A stretch of 41,893 bases of DNA, from NCBI GenBank assembly GCA_021813825.1, contig JAKAJI010000006.1, forward strand, positions 1 through 41,893, written 5' to 3'. This DNA is from Acidobacteriota bacterium. Lineage in GTDB: Bacteria > Acidobacteriota > Terriglobia > Bryobacterales > Bryobacteraceae. The translations under genes were made by a program, and so were the position numbers. The notes under the pieces are model-generated. The model was given only the letters and a program-made list of their open reading frames with translations. It was not told the origin of the DNA and ran no database searches. Below, piece after piece: positions 1 through 8,051 of this stretch (its first letter is position 1; each line of letters opens with the position of its first letter).

Positions 1-1327
1 CTAGCCCGTCGTGCCCCAACATGACGTTGTTCTTCAGCGTGTCGGTGAATAGATGCGGCGTCTGCGGAGTGTAGGCGGACCGGCAAGGTTTGAAAAAACT
101 CGCTGGATCCTCGACTAACCGCCCGTTCCATCGGATCTCGCCGGCCTGGGCCGGCAGCAACCCTTGAAGTACACGCAGTACCGTGGTCTTGCCCGAGCCG
201 ATCCGCCCTGCGATTGCCAGTGATTGCCCCCGCACGAGCGAAAAGCCAATATCCGAAATTCCCGCTTGTGACCCCGGATAACGGTAGGTCAACCCGCGCA
301 CCTGTAAAGACTCGATCGGATCCTCTGCGCGTTGTGGCGGATTTGCCGGTGATGCCACCCGCGTTACGTCATATTCCGGAACTTCGAACCTGCCCTGGAT
401 GCGCGCATCCCCTACCAGTTGCTGCAACCGCACCATGGCGACGCGGGCACGCCGATGCTGGCCCAGCGTGTCGATTCCGGCCGAAAGCACCGAGGCAACA
501 CTGGGCGCCAGCCTTAGTAGCATGGCGAAATCGCCCAGGCTGAGCAGTCCCGCATGGAGCCTGTAGCCCGCGCCGATCATTGCGACGGCAATACCCAATT
601 GCCCCACAATCCCGCCCCCGGATTGGACCAACTGTCCGAGCAGCACGTCCGAAACCGCTTTGTGGCGGCGCTCGAGCCCCAGCTTGCGAAAGTGCTCCGT
701 CAACGGTCCTTCCCGCATTCCGGCCTTGACCGGTTCGATCGCCACCACGCTATGCAAGATGAACTCGTTCACCATTGCCGCTGCCTCGCGCATTTCAGTG
801 CGGGTCCTGCGAATGCGGTCGGAAAGGCGGCGCAGCAAAATCGCATTGAGCACGCTGGGGCCGCAAACCGCCAGAGCAATCAGCGGGTCCGTCCACACTA
901 GCACTGAAATGCCGCCAGTCGCATAGATCAACCTCGAGCCGATATCAAGGCACGACTTGACATACTCACTCAGGTCTTTTACGTCATCGCGGAACCTGGA
1001 GAGTGCCTCGGCCTGAGAGCCAGGCAAAACACGCGAACCCTGAGCCAGCAGCAGATGGCTCAGGATGTTGCTTCGCAGCGCGGCCTGCAGCGAGAAAATA
1101 TGCCGTGCGAGTACCCGGAATCGCGCTCCGAAAGCAACTTGCCTGGCCGCGCTCAGTAACGCAAGAAGTCCCAGGTAGAACCAGGCCGCCCCTGCGGAGC
1201 GGGACGCCAAAGCATCGAATATGAACTTCAACAGCACCGCGCTTCCAAGTGGGAGCAGCGTCACAACGGCCCAGAGTATGATGCTGAGCCACAGATCCGG
1301 CTTTCTCCATTCGAAGAGCTTGAACAT
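1..1327 (-). CDS. ABC exporter half-transporter (permease-ATPase), 3' end outside window
   Basis: The frame is open from an ATG at 1325-1327 to the left edge, so about 442 N-terminal residues are visible and the C-terminus is missing. The start follows an AGGAG ribosome site and lies 11 bp after the stop of the next exporter gene, which supports co-translation. The first 300 residues hold hydrophobic stretches typical of a six-helix exporter domain (for example LWLSIILWAVV and WFYLGLLALLS). The nucleotide-binding domain then begins, with a Walker A GRIGSGKT near residue 374 and a Q-loop in YTPQTPHLF near residue 422. The signature and Walker B motifs would lie off the window. With the neighbouring 622-residue half-transporter it probably forms a heterodimeric exporter. 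The MbtH-like gene upstream suggests the cargo is a nonribosomal peptide or intermediate; that is inference. Confidence 0.88.
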   Translation of the reverse strand, partial: MFKLFEWRKPDLWLSIILWAVVTLLPLGSAVLLKFIFDALASRSAGAAWFYLGLLALLSAARQVAFGARFRVLARHIFSLQAALRSNILSHLLLAQGSRVLPGSQAEALSRFRDDVKDLSEYVKSCLDIGSRLIYATGGISVLVWTDPLIALAVCGPSVLNAILLRRLSDRIRRTRTEMREAAAMVNEFILHSVVAIEPVKAGMREGPLTEHFRKLGLERRHKAVSDVLLGQLVQSGGGIVGQLGIAVAMIGAGYRLHAGLLSLGDFAMLLRLAPSVASVLSAGIDTLGQHRRARVAMVRLQQLVGDARIQGRFEVPEYDVTRVASPANPPQRAEDPIESLQVRGLTYRYPGSQAGISDIGFSLVRGQSLAIAGRIGSGKTTVLRVLQGLLPAQAGEIRWNGRLVEDPASFFKPCRSAYTPQTPHLFTDTLKNNVMLGHDGL

Positions 1328-1338
1328 CCGTCTGGCTC

Positions 1339-3207
1339 CTATGCGGGCTGTCCTGGGCTCGGCGTCTGCGTGGCGTCCTCACTTTCAGCGAAAGCCATCA
1401 TTAGCGCCGAACGATACCTCGGGTCCGAACTCTCGACGATGGCATCGCGCCTGCCAAATGCCACGGTTGCGCCACAATCAAGGACAAGCAACTTGTCGAC
1501 GCGCCGGATGGTTTCGGGCCGGTGCGCGATAACGATCGCGGTGCGACCGCGCAGGACCCTCTCCATTGCCGCGGCGACCAGACGTTCTGTCGCCCCGTCA
1601 AGCCGGCTGGACGGTTCATCGAGGATCACCAGGCCCGGATCGTTCACGAGACCGCGAATGTAGGTGATCAACTGTTCTTCGCCTGCGGAAACTCCGCAAC
1701 CTCCGGATCCCAGCTTCGTGTCGAGCCCCAACGAGTATCTCCTGACGAAAGACCGCAATCCCGCGGAATCGATCGCTTCTTCTATCCGCGAGTCACTAAT
1801 TGATCTGTCAAAGAGGGTGATATTGTCTCTCAGTGTGCCGGGAAGTACATGCACACTCTGTGTCACAAGCGAGACCTCCCGGCGGAAAGATACAGTCGCA
1901 ACGCTGCCAAGCTCGTATGCGTCTATCGAAATCCGGCCTGCGGTGGGGTCGAGCAGACGCGCCAGCAGCCTCACGAGTGTGGATTTGCCGCTGCCCGTCC
2001 GGCCCACGATGCCCAGAGTTTCCCCCGGCTCGAGACGAAAACTGATTCCCTTCAACACTTCCGTCTGGCCATAGGCAAAGCGAACATCCTGGAATTCCAC
2101 CGCATGCGGGCCTCTACTAAGGACAGCCGGACCGCCATCGCGAACCTCGGGCGCGATCTCGAGCAACTCACTGATGCGTTGCGCGCCGACCTTGGCCCGC
2201 TGCAACAACTGGAACTGTTCACTGATCTGCTCCAACGGCCATTCCAGCATGGTCATGTAGCTGTAAAACAGGTATACGGTGCCGATCGTAATAGCGCCAC
2301 CCAGATACAGGCCGATACCGAGACCCAGAGCCGCCACCAGCCCTGCACTCGAAATCGAACTGCTGATCAACCAGAGCGTGCTGCGCCTCCACCACGCTTG
2401 TACGGATTTCAGATACCAGTCGCGTTGTAGAGTGTAGAAGCCGCGCATCACGTGCTCACCGGCGCCGTTGGCGCGAAGATCATCCATCGCCGTGAGCCGT
2501 TCCTCTATGTATCCGAATAGCTGCCCGCTTGATTCACGCTCCGCACGCGCCACCTCGGTGGCCGTATCGCGCCGTGAATACAGGATCGCGGCCGCCACCA
2601 GCGCCACCGCGGTCAGGACCATTCCGGCCTTCGTGTTCTCGCGCCATAGCAGGATGAGCACACTGACCCCGGAAAGCAAAGCGGTCGCAGCGCGCACCAG
2701 GAATTGCGCAAACAGGTCGGACAAGCTGGATGCATCGCCATCAATGCGCTCCACCATCTCGCCGGGCATTCGCTCCCTATGGTATGCAATGTCCAGCTTC
2801 AGGACGTGCTGAAAGACGTCGGAGCGCAATTCATTCGTGACTCGCCACCCGATCTTCGCGGCCAGCCATGACGCCGTACCCGCCATGACGTGCATAAAGC
2901 ACGTCGCGGTCGCATACATGACAGCAATCTGAACCAATTCGAGAATAGGAGCTTTGGCGGCCGCGAGATCGATAAAGCGCCGGACCGCCTGAGGACGGTA
3001 AATCTGCAGCCCGACTGATCCCAGTACGAGCCCTGAAAGCACAATGAGCGACCCCGTGTGCGCGACTAGATACCTGTAGAGGTGCCCTACCTTCACAGGG
3101 AACCTGCCACTATGGCGCAAGACGGTTGTGCCAGATCTTTCCAGGCGTTCGACCTGCCGCGTCTGGGTGGACAGCCACAGATTGCCCCTCGGCTCAGCCG
3201 TCACCAC
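1339..3207 (-). CDS. ABC exporter half-transporter (fused permease and ATPase), 622 aa
   Basis: A full-length exporter half. An N-terminal transmembrane domain (roughly residues 40-320) is followed by an ATP-binding domain with Walker A GRTGSGKST, Walker B LVILDEPS and an H-loop in IVIAHRP. The signature motif is degenerate, reading VSAGE where LSGGQ is usual, which in heterodimeric exporters often marks the half that forms a weak ATP site. The start is GTG; an AAGGG ribosome site lies a few bases upstream. The gene lies 72 bp downstream of the MbtH-like gene and 11 bp upstream of a second exporter half, all leftward, so the three are probably one operon. The family is certain; the substrate is unknown. 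A role in exporting a nonribosomal peptide is inferred only from context. Confidence 0.92.
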   Translation of the reverse strand: MVTAEPRGNLWLSTQTRQVERLERSGTTVLRHSGRFPVKVGHLYRYLVAHTGSLIVLSGLVLGSVGLQIYRPQAVRRFIDLAAAKAPILELVQIAVMYATATCFMHVMAGTASWLAAKIGWRVTNELRSDVFQHVLKLDIAYHRERMPGEMVERIDGDASSLSDLFAQFLVRAATALLSGVSVLILLWRENTKAGMVLTAVALVAAAILYSRRDTATEVARAERESSGQLFGYIEERLTAMDDLRANGAGEHVMRGFYTLQRDWYLKSVQAWWRRSTLWLISSSISSAGLVAALGLGIGLYLGGAITIGTVYLFYSYMTMLEWPLEQISEQFQLLQRAKVGAQRISELLEIAPEVRDGGPAVLSRGPHAVEFQDVRFAYGQTEVLKGISFRLEPGETLGIVGRTGSGKSTLVRLLARLLDPTAGRISIDAYELGSVATVSFRREVSLVTQSVHVLPGTLRDNITLFDRSISDSRIEEAIDSAGLRSFVRRYSLGLDTKLGSGGCGVSAGEEQLITYIRGLVNDPGLVILDEPSSRLDGATERLVAAAMERVLRGRTAIVIAHRPETIRRVDKLLVLDCGATVAFGRRDAIVESSDPRYRSALMMAFAESEDATQTPSPGQPA

Positions 3208-3279
3208 CCAAGTGCCCTTGCCGGAAATGACAACTGCTGCGTGAGTCCGGCCGCAACCCGGGCGACATCCGGTGGCGTC

Positions 3280-3507
3280 CTAAGCGTTAGCGCCGCGCTC
3301 CCGCTCCATGTGCTCCGCAAGGCTCTTAGGCCTCATATCCGTCCAAGTCGCTTCGATCCAATCGAGACAAACCTTCCGGTTGCCTCTGGGACCTACTGCT
3401 TGCCAGCCCGCGGGGATGTCGCGAAAACTCGGCCACAGCGAATACTGCAGTTCATCGTTGACAAGAACGAGAAAATCGCCATTTTCGTCATCGAATGGAT
3501 TTGTCAT
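3280..3507 (-). CDS. MbtH-like protein (NRPS adenylation-domain partner), 75 aa
   Basis: The protein matches the MbtH signature almost throughout: NPFDDE near the N-terminus, LVLVNDE, SLWPSF, PAGW, a single Cys in VCLDWIE, and WTDMRPKSL near the C-terminus. Its 75 residues are the normal family length. MbtH-like proteins bind the adenylation domains of nonribosomal peptide synthetases and are needed for their folding or activity; they are almost always encoded in NRPS or siderophore clusters. A GGAGG ribosome site lies 4 bases before the ATG and a sigma70-like promoter lies just upstream. No NRPS is visible in the window, so the synthetase is expected to the left, downstream of the two exporter genes, unless this copy acts in trans. 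Confidence 0.96.
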   Translation of the reverse strand: MTNPFDDENGDFLVLVNDELQYSLWPSFRDIPAGWQAVGPRGNRKVCLDWIEATWTDMRPKSLAEHMERERGANA

Positions 3508-3533
3508 GGTCCTCCAGCAATGCCAGTTCGCTC

Positions 3534-3562
3534 AGTCTAACACGAGCCCATTCGCAACGCAA
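3534..3562 (-). promoter_or_regulatory. sigma70-like promoter of the mbtH-exporter operon
   Basis: On the minus strand TTGCGT (3557-3562) is followed after exactly 17 bases by TAGACT (3534-3539), about 27 bases before the MbtH-like start codon. The surrounding 3540-3700 stretch is more AT-rich than the genes on either side. Prediction by eye from consensus and spacing. Confidence 0.4.
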
Positions 3563-3702
3563 ATACTTTCCACGCAGTTTCTTTTATCTGTTCTGGCATT
3601 AATTCCCGCCCCCAATTCCCGAAAACTCCGCCTCTGGTCGCGCCCTTTAATTCCGTAACGGTGACTTTATTGACCGTGAACCTAACGAGGCACCGATAAG
3701 CG

Positions 3703-5958
3703 CTAACATGAACCAAGCTCCACGATCGCTTGTTCCCAATCGGAGCGCAGACGCCGCAGGAGCTTCATCAGCGATTGGTGCGTGCGCCGCAACGGCTCCC
3801 CGCTACTTGTCACAAAATCGATTGCGCACCTAACCTTTTGCCCCATGCCCGACACTGCCCGCCTGCTGAACGCGTTGAACGTCATCACGTGCGAGGGCAC
3901 CCCGCAACACGTGAGAAACAACGCCGGCCCAACGGACGTGGCTACGAACCGCGTGATGCCGGCGCTGAGCACGGCCCGGCGCGCTTCCGTCAGTGCTTCG
4001 CTCATCGCTGGTGAGGCGAGATCCAGTGCCGCGAACCGCGGAAATACTTCGGGGAGGCCAACATGCCTGAGCACCGACCAGCTATCCTGGCACTCCCGCC
4101 GATCCCTGCGGCTGTTCACCACCACGGCCGTCGCTCTCGGTCCGGCGTTACGGGCGGTGCATGCTACGGTTCGGATCGATTGCAGTACTTCACGCATTCT
4201 CGATGGGTGATTCACCTCGCCGTCCTCTAGCAGGTGAGGCGGCAGCGCGAGGTCGAATCCGTACACCTCTCCGCAGCCACTCGGCGCGGCAGAATCGCTG
4301 TCGGCCGCAATTTTCAGGAAGGAATGAAGGCCGTCGTGCCCAGTCCAGACCGCCTGTTGTTGCTGTAGCTGTGCCGCCGTCTCAGGATCGCTGCAGCCGA
4401 TCATTTCCGGAGAGGTCGCGCGCACGTGGTCGCGGAACATGTTCATCTCGCAGTCTGCAACCTGCTGTCCCGATAACCGGTAAGCTTCAGCGCCGAGGGC
4501 TGCCCTTAGTCTGTCCGCCAGGCCCAACCACTGTGCGAGCGCAACGCTTTCATCTGGGGGCCCGCCCGACGAATGCAGTATGCTGACCCTGCGCACTCGC
4601 TCGACGGGCCGTACCTGCATCTGGTCCAACACCTTGCCCGGCAGTTCGCGTTCGCAAAATACAAGGTGTGGCACAGGTATGTGACTCGAGGGCGTGCCGA
4701 GTGACAATAGGTGGGATGCTTCATATGCCGGCAGCAGCGCCGAATCGGCCGCCGCTTCGGCATAGACCGCGCGCAGGCTGTGAAACGCAGCGACCCGGCC
4801 AAAGCTCCTATCGGCAGAATACGCCCCGAGCACCGCAATTTTGGGGTCCCGGGAATCGAGAAGACTCGCCGAGTGCTCGTTCGCATAAAGCCACAAATGA
4901 TCTGCTCCCATCTTCACCGTCCGTCGTGCGACTGAGCGATCCCCCCGGTGACGCGCACGCCGGAAGTAATGTCGCATCTCGGCTTCTGATGCTGTGGCAT
5001 TGCTCTTGACGCTATGCGTGATACTGTGTCCTCGCGCCATCAGTTCGGGCGGAGCGAAGGGCAACGCGCTCCAGTCCACGCCGAACGGCTGTCCCGGCTT
5101 GGAGAAATCGGCGATGGTCAATCCTACAGCGTAGGCGTACATCCCCAGGATCACATCCTCGCCGATCGGAATATCTGCCCAATGGATGGCACGCTCGAAA
5201 CATCCGAGCGCCGCCATGAGATCCATCATGCGGCGTGTGACCACGTATCCGCCGCCCTGGCAATAGTGAAGCCTCGAATACCCGTTCCGACGAGCGGCTC
5301 CGACGTCGGCAATCAAGGCTTCCATGGCCGCAGCGCGCGATTCGGTCACCGCAAATGGGTCCGGTCTCCCGGGAGACCTCGGGCACAGCTTCCTGCCCTC
5401 CCTGCACGTTGTCTTCAGGAGTTGCAGGACCGGGGAAGGAAAAGCGCGTTCCCAACCGGGCAGCTCCTTTTGGCGGTCGCAGGTACGGCCCACACACCCG
5501 GCCAGGCCGATGCCGGTATCCGAGACGATGTCATCCAAACATGACAGAGAGCCAATAATCAGAGAGTCCGTATCGAGCTTCAGCGCATAGCGGCAATTCG
5601 TGTGCGCCCACAGCCAGTCGAGTCCAGCCAGAATACCGGTCGCCAGCCCTCCGAGATGCCCGACCCCCACACCCCGCCGTGGATTCTGAAGCACCAGGAC
5701 CTCCGTATCACGTCCTCCAAACGGGTTCCCAATAAAACGTGCCGTCGGGGCATCCTCGATAACGACAAACCACCTCGGAACAGGCCCGTAATGGACGAGA
5801 CTTTCAAACAGATCCCGCAGACGCTCGGGTTCCTCATCACCGGGACCGAAGGGGACCACGACCGCAAATCCGGATGCCGCCCGATCGTGACAACTTGCCG
5901 GCTCTCTGATCTCACCCACGTCGCCACTCGTCCACGGCGGGCCTTCGCGCGAAGTCAT
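3703..5958 (-). CDS. glycosyltransferase-like protein with unassigned C-terminal half, 751 aa
   Basis: The N-terminal half (about residues 30-330) resembles a GT-A nucleotide-sugar transferase. It starts with a FAVVVPFGPG strand, has a DTD triad at residues 129-131 within YALKLDTDSL (a likely metal-binding DxD), a QGGGYVV segment near 234-240, and a GED at 267-269 where family 2 enzymes place a catalytic acid. Residues of about 340-751 match nothing I recognise: they are soluble, rich in Ala, Arg and Ser, and carry several Cys residues. No signal peptide or membrane segment is apparent. The gene reads leftward toward the MbtH/exporter operon but has its own promoter and 195 bp of spacing. It could glycosylate the product of that locus, but no sequence evidence ties them. 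Confidence is fair for the GT fold and low for any specific function. Confidence 0.62.
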   Translation of the reverse strand: MTSREGPPWTSGDVGEIREPASCHDRAASGFAVVVPFGPGDEEPERLRDLFESLVHYGPVPRWFVVIEDAPTARFIGNPFGGRDTEVLVLQNPRRGVGVGHLGGLATGILAGLDWLWAHTNCRYALKLDTDSLIIGSLSCLDDIVSDTGIGLAGCVGRTCDRQKELPGWERAFPSPVLQLLKTTCREGRKLCPRSPGRPDPFAVTESRAAAMEALIADVGAARRNGYSRLHYCQGGGYVVTRRMMDLMAALGCFERAIHWADIPIGEDVILGMYAYAVGLTIADFSKPGQPFGVDWSALPFAPPELMARGHSITHSVKSNATASEAEMRHYFRRARHRGDRSVARRTVKMGADHLWLYANEHSASLLDSRDPKIAVLGAYSADRSFGRVAAFHSLRAVYAEAAADSALLPAYEASHLLSLGTPSSHIPVPHLVFCERELPGKVLDQMQVRPVERVRRVSILHSSGGPPDESVALAQWLGLADRLRAALGAEAYRLSGQQVADCEMNMFRDHVRATSPEMIGCSDPETAAQLQQQQAVWTGHDGLHSFLKIAADSDSAAPSGCGEVYGFDLALPPHLLEDGEVNHPSRMREVLQSIRTVACTARNAGPRATAVVVNSRRDRRECQDSWSVLRHVGLPEVFPRFAALDLASPAMSEALTEARRAVLSAGITRFVATSVGPALFLTCCGVPSHVMTFNAFSRRAVSGMGQKVRCAIDFVTSSGEPLRRTHQSLMKLLRRLRSDWEQAIVELGSC

Positions 5959-6017
5959 AACCCTGAAATGTGTCGTTGTTCAAGTGGAGCCCCGGTCCTG
6001 CCCAAGTGCCCGGCGAT

Positions 6018-6046
6018 ATCCTAACCGGAAGCATTCAATAATTCAA
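6018..6046 (-). promoter_or_regulatory. sigma70-like promoter of the glycosyltransferase-like gene
   Basis: On the minus strand TTGAAT (6041-6046) is followed after 17 bases by TAGGAT (6018-6023), 60 bases upstream of the ATG at 5958. The region is AT-rich compared with the gene. It is a consensus-and-spacing prediction. Confidence 0.42.
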
Positions 6047-6089
6047 CCGATTATAAATGGCAGCTAGAACCTTGTCAACGCTCCGAATT

Positions 6090-6149
6090 GGGTCATCTAA
6101 AATGTCACTGAAGGGCCCCTCGTTGGGTCAAATGAAAAAGTAACCGAAC
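6090..6149 (+). repeat. left compound end of the DDE IS (two GGGTCA units)
   Basis: Two related units lie 35 bp apart. Unit 1 starts GGGTCA at 6090 and reads on to a GTCAC-TGAA motif; unit 2 starts GGGTCA at 6125 and reads on to GTAACCGAA. Unit 2 with its flank (6120-6149) is the clear inverted repeat of 7916-7945. Tandem transposase-binding units at each end are typical of IS21-like elements, so these are probably binding sites. Confidence 0.7.
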
Positions 6150-6198
6150 ACGTGAGGCAGCCAGGTCCTGAACGGGAGCGAATCAGGGCGCCGGCAGG

Positions 6199-7428
6199 AT
6201 GGACATGCACTCACGCGAGCAGTACCTGGCCGCGGTGCGAGAAGAGTACTTGCGCGGCGGCAAGAAGCAGAAGACACGGTTATTGAATGAAGCGCGGAAG
6301 CGCACCAGGCTGAACCGCAAGGTGCTGATCCGTAAGCTGACCCGAGTTCCGGCAGCGGGCGGCAAGCCCAAGCGGCGGCGGGCACGGGGAACGAGGTACG
6401 GCGTGGAGTTGAGAGCGCCGCTGATCCGGGTTTGGGAGCTGTTTGATTTTCCGTGCGGTCAGCGGCTGGCGCCGATCCTGCGGGAGCAGACGGAGCGGTT
6501 ACGGGCCAGCGGCGGGCTGAAGTGCAGCCATGCGGTGGCGGAGCTTTTGCAGGAGATCTCGCCGAAAACGATCGACCGGTTGCTGCAGCGCGAGCGGGAG
6601 GCGCGGTGCTTGAAGCAGCATCGCCGCCCGCCCGTGCATCCGTTACTGTATCAACGGGTGCCGGTGAAAACATCGGCGGATTGGGACCGGCAGGAAGTGG
6701 GGAACCTGCAACTGGACTATGTGCTGCATTGCGGAAGAAGCACGGCGGGGGAGTATCTGCACACGTTGTCGGCCACGGACATCGCCACCGGGTGGTGGGA
6801 GGGCGGGGTGCAACTGGGGCGATCTCAGAAGGCGACACAGGAGAGCATCGAGGGAATTCGACAGCGGTTGCCTTTCCGGATACGGGAAGTGCATCCAGAC
6901 AACGATTCGGGAATCCTCAACGATCTGCTCTGGAATTACTGCCGGCGGCATCGCATCCGGATGAGCCGGTCCAGACCCTATCAGAAGAACGACAACGCCT
7001 GGGTGGAGCAGAAGAACTGGACGCACGTGCGGAAGGTCGTGGGCTACGGTCGTTTCACGACTGCGGCGCAATGCGAGGTGTTGCGGGCGCTGTATGAGGC
7101 CGCGGCGGATTTCCGGAACTTCCTGCAACCGGCGATGAAGCTGAAAGAGAAAGTGCGGGAGGGCGGCAAGGTGCGCCGGGTATATGAAGAGCCACGCACG
7201 CCGTATCAGCGATTGCTGGAGTCGGGGACGCTGAAGCCGCAGCAGCGGCGGGCATTGGAGAAGCGATACCAGTCGCTGGACCCGGTGAAGCTGCGCCGCC
7301 GGATCGAACAATTAGGGACGGAACTATTCGATCTGCTGAAGGGGGAAAGCGATGCCGCAGTTCCCAAAGTCCGGCGGCATGGTCCGAGCATCGATCTGCG
7401 GCGCAGGAAGGCCGCGTGCGCCATATGA
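6199..7428 (+). CDS. DDE integrase-core transposase, 409 aa
   Basis: The N-terminus has a helical DNA-binding region (residues 1-50, EQYLAAVREEYLRGGKKQK). It is followed by a retroviral-integrase-type catalytic core. Candidate catalytic residues are the Asp in NLQLDYV, the Asp in VHPDND, and the Glu in DNAWVEQKN, a good DDE spacing. The C-terminal third is basic and proline-containing, as in transposases of the IS481/IS21 integrase superfamily. The ATG at 6199 follows a GCAGG ribosome site; another ATG two codons later is also possible. The frame is intact, so the element may be active. I cannot assign the IS family with certainty from memory. Confidence 0.88.
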   Translation: MDMHSREQYLAAVREEYLRGGKKQKTRLLNEARKRTRLNRKVLIRKLTRVPAAGGKPKRRRARGTRYGVELRAPLIRVWELFDFPCGQRLAPILREQTERLRASGGLKCSHAVAELLQEISPKTIDRLLQREREARCLKQHRRPPVHPLLYQRVPVKTSADWDRQEVGNLQLDYVLHCGRSTAGEYLHTLSATDIATGWWEGGVQLGRSQKATQESIEGIRQRLPFRIREVHPDNDSGILNDLLWNYCRRHRIRMSRSRPYQKNDNAWVEQKNWTHVRKVVGYGRFTTAAQCEVLRALYEAAADFRNFLQPAMKLKEKVREGGKVRRVYEEPRTPYQRLLESGTLKPQQRRALEKRYQSLDPVKLRRRIEQLGTELFDLLKGESDAAVPKVRRHGPSIDLRRRKAACAI

Positions 7429-7447
7429 GCCCAAACCCCATCAGGAA

Positions 7448-7470
7448 AGCCGGGCAAAAGCGGCCCGGCT
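7448..7470 (+). terminator. GC-rich hairpin just after the transposase stop
   Basis: AGCCGGGC (7448-7455) and GCCCGGCT (7463-7470) form a perfect 8-bp stem with a 7-base loop, 20 bp after the transposase stop codon. No T-run follows, so an intrinsic terminator is uncertain; it may instead be an RNA 3'-end stabiliser. Confidence 0.35.
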
Positions 7471-7550
7471 GTCTTCGCGTTTCCTATGCCCAGGGCCTCC
7501 GCGCCGAAGCTTCACCAAAGAAATGGGGCTTTCCAAGTAAAAATGCAAGA

Positions 7551-7585
7551 AAGCCCTTCGGCGCCGGGAGGTCACCGAAGGGCTT
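7551..7585. repeat. perfect 11-bp inverted repeat inside the IS
   Basis: AAGCCCTTCGG (7551-7561) is exactly complementary to CCGAAGGGCTT (7575-7585), with a 13-base loop. It lies in the non-coding segment between the transposase gene and the right end of the IS. Confidence 0.7.
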
Positions 7586-7705
7586 CAGCCGATTTCTTCG
7601 GAGCCAGCTCCGTCGCATCGGCCTTGGGCATCCGTTCCGGGCGCGACCCCGAAACGGACAAGCGTGGAGTACGGGTTCAGACGCCGCACTCGAACCAGAA
7701 TTGCA

Positions 7706-7740
7706 ACCGAGGCCTCCGCTCCGGATGCGGCGGCCTCGGT
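7706..7740. repeat. 14-bp hairpin inside the IS
   Basis: ACCGAGGCC (7706-7714) pairs with GGCCTCGGT (7732-7740). The stem continues after one mismatch through CCGC/GCGG to a 7-base loop at 7720-7726. It is the strongest of three successive hairpins in the IS tail. The rest of 7471-7915 holds open frames without recognisable protein character, and I see no gene there. Confidence 0.65.
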
Positions 7741-7915
7741 CTCCACAAGCCTGCCAACGAGGAGCCTCCCCAGGGAGGAACTTGGTATCCCCCGGCGGCT
7801 TGTCGATCGCCGCTGCGGAACGAACTCCGCTGCCCGCGATCCTGGATATCCCCGCTTGGGGCGCGACCCCTCGCAGATCGGTTTCAGACTACGACAAGGA
7901 GGAAAAGCCTGGCGC

Positions 7916-7976
7916 GTTTGGTTACTTTCTTACGTGACCCAACGATCCCCATTTCGGTTACCTCGTTAAATGACTT
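7916..7976 (-). repeat. right compound end of the DDE IS
   Basis: Read on the minus strand, this carries GTCAT...GTAACCGA (outer unit, tip near 7976) and then TCGTTGGGTCA...GTAACC (inner unit, 7916-7945). It mirrors the left end in order and spacing. Confidence 0.7.
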
Positions 7977-7986
7977 GACGGGCGCT

Positions 7987-8051
7987 CAGAATTGTCCTCA
8001 GAATTGTCCTTGTCAGAATTGTCCTTTGCTCAGAATTGCTCAGAATTGTCT
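7987..8051. repeat. five degenerate copies of CAGAATTGTCCT
   Basis: Copies lie at 7987-7998, 7999-8010, 8014-8025 (all identical 12-mers), 8031-8040 and 8041-8051 (shorter or changed). They sit exactly between the right end of the DDE IS and the truncated end of istB. IS21-family ends carry multiple short transposase-binding repeats, so these may be the surviving end of the IS21 element, brought next to istB by a deletion. Confidence 0.75.

Larger units (their letters stand above)
6090..7976 (+). mobile_element. insertion sequence with DDE integrase-type transposase and compound inverted ends
   Basis: A complete-looking IS. It has one transposase gene (6199-7428) and inverted ends. The inner inverted repeat is 6120-6149 against 7916-7945, matching at 25 of 30 positions. 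A second, weaker GTCAT-containing unit lies outside it on each side (6090 and 7976), 35-36 bp from the first. About 490 bp between the transposase stop and the right end hold no recognisable gene but three strong hairpins. The exact outer tips and a target duplication could not be fixed by eye, so the boundaries may be off by 10-20 bp. The right end abuts the truncated istB of an IS21 remnant. Confidence 0.8.
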
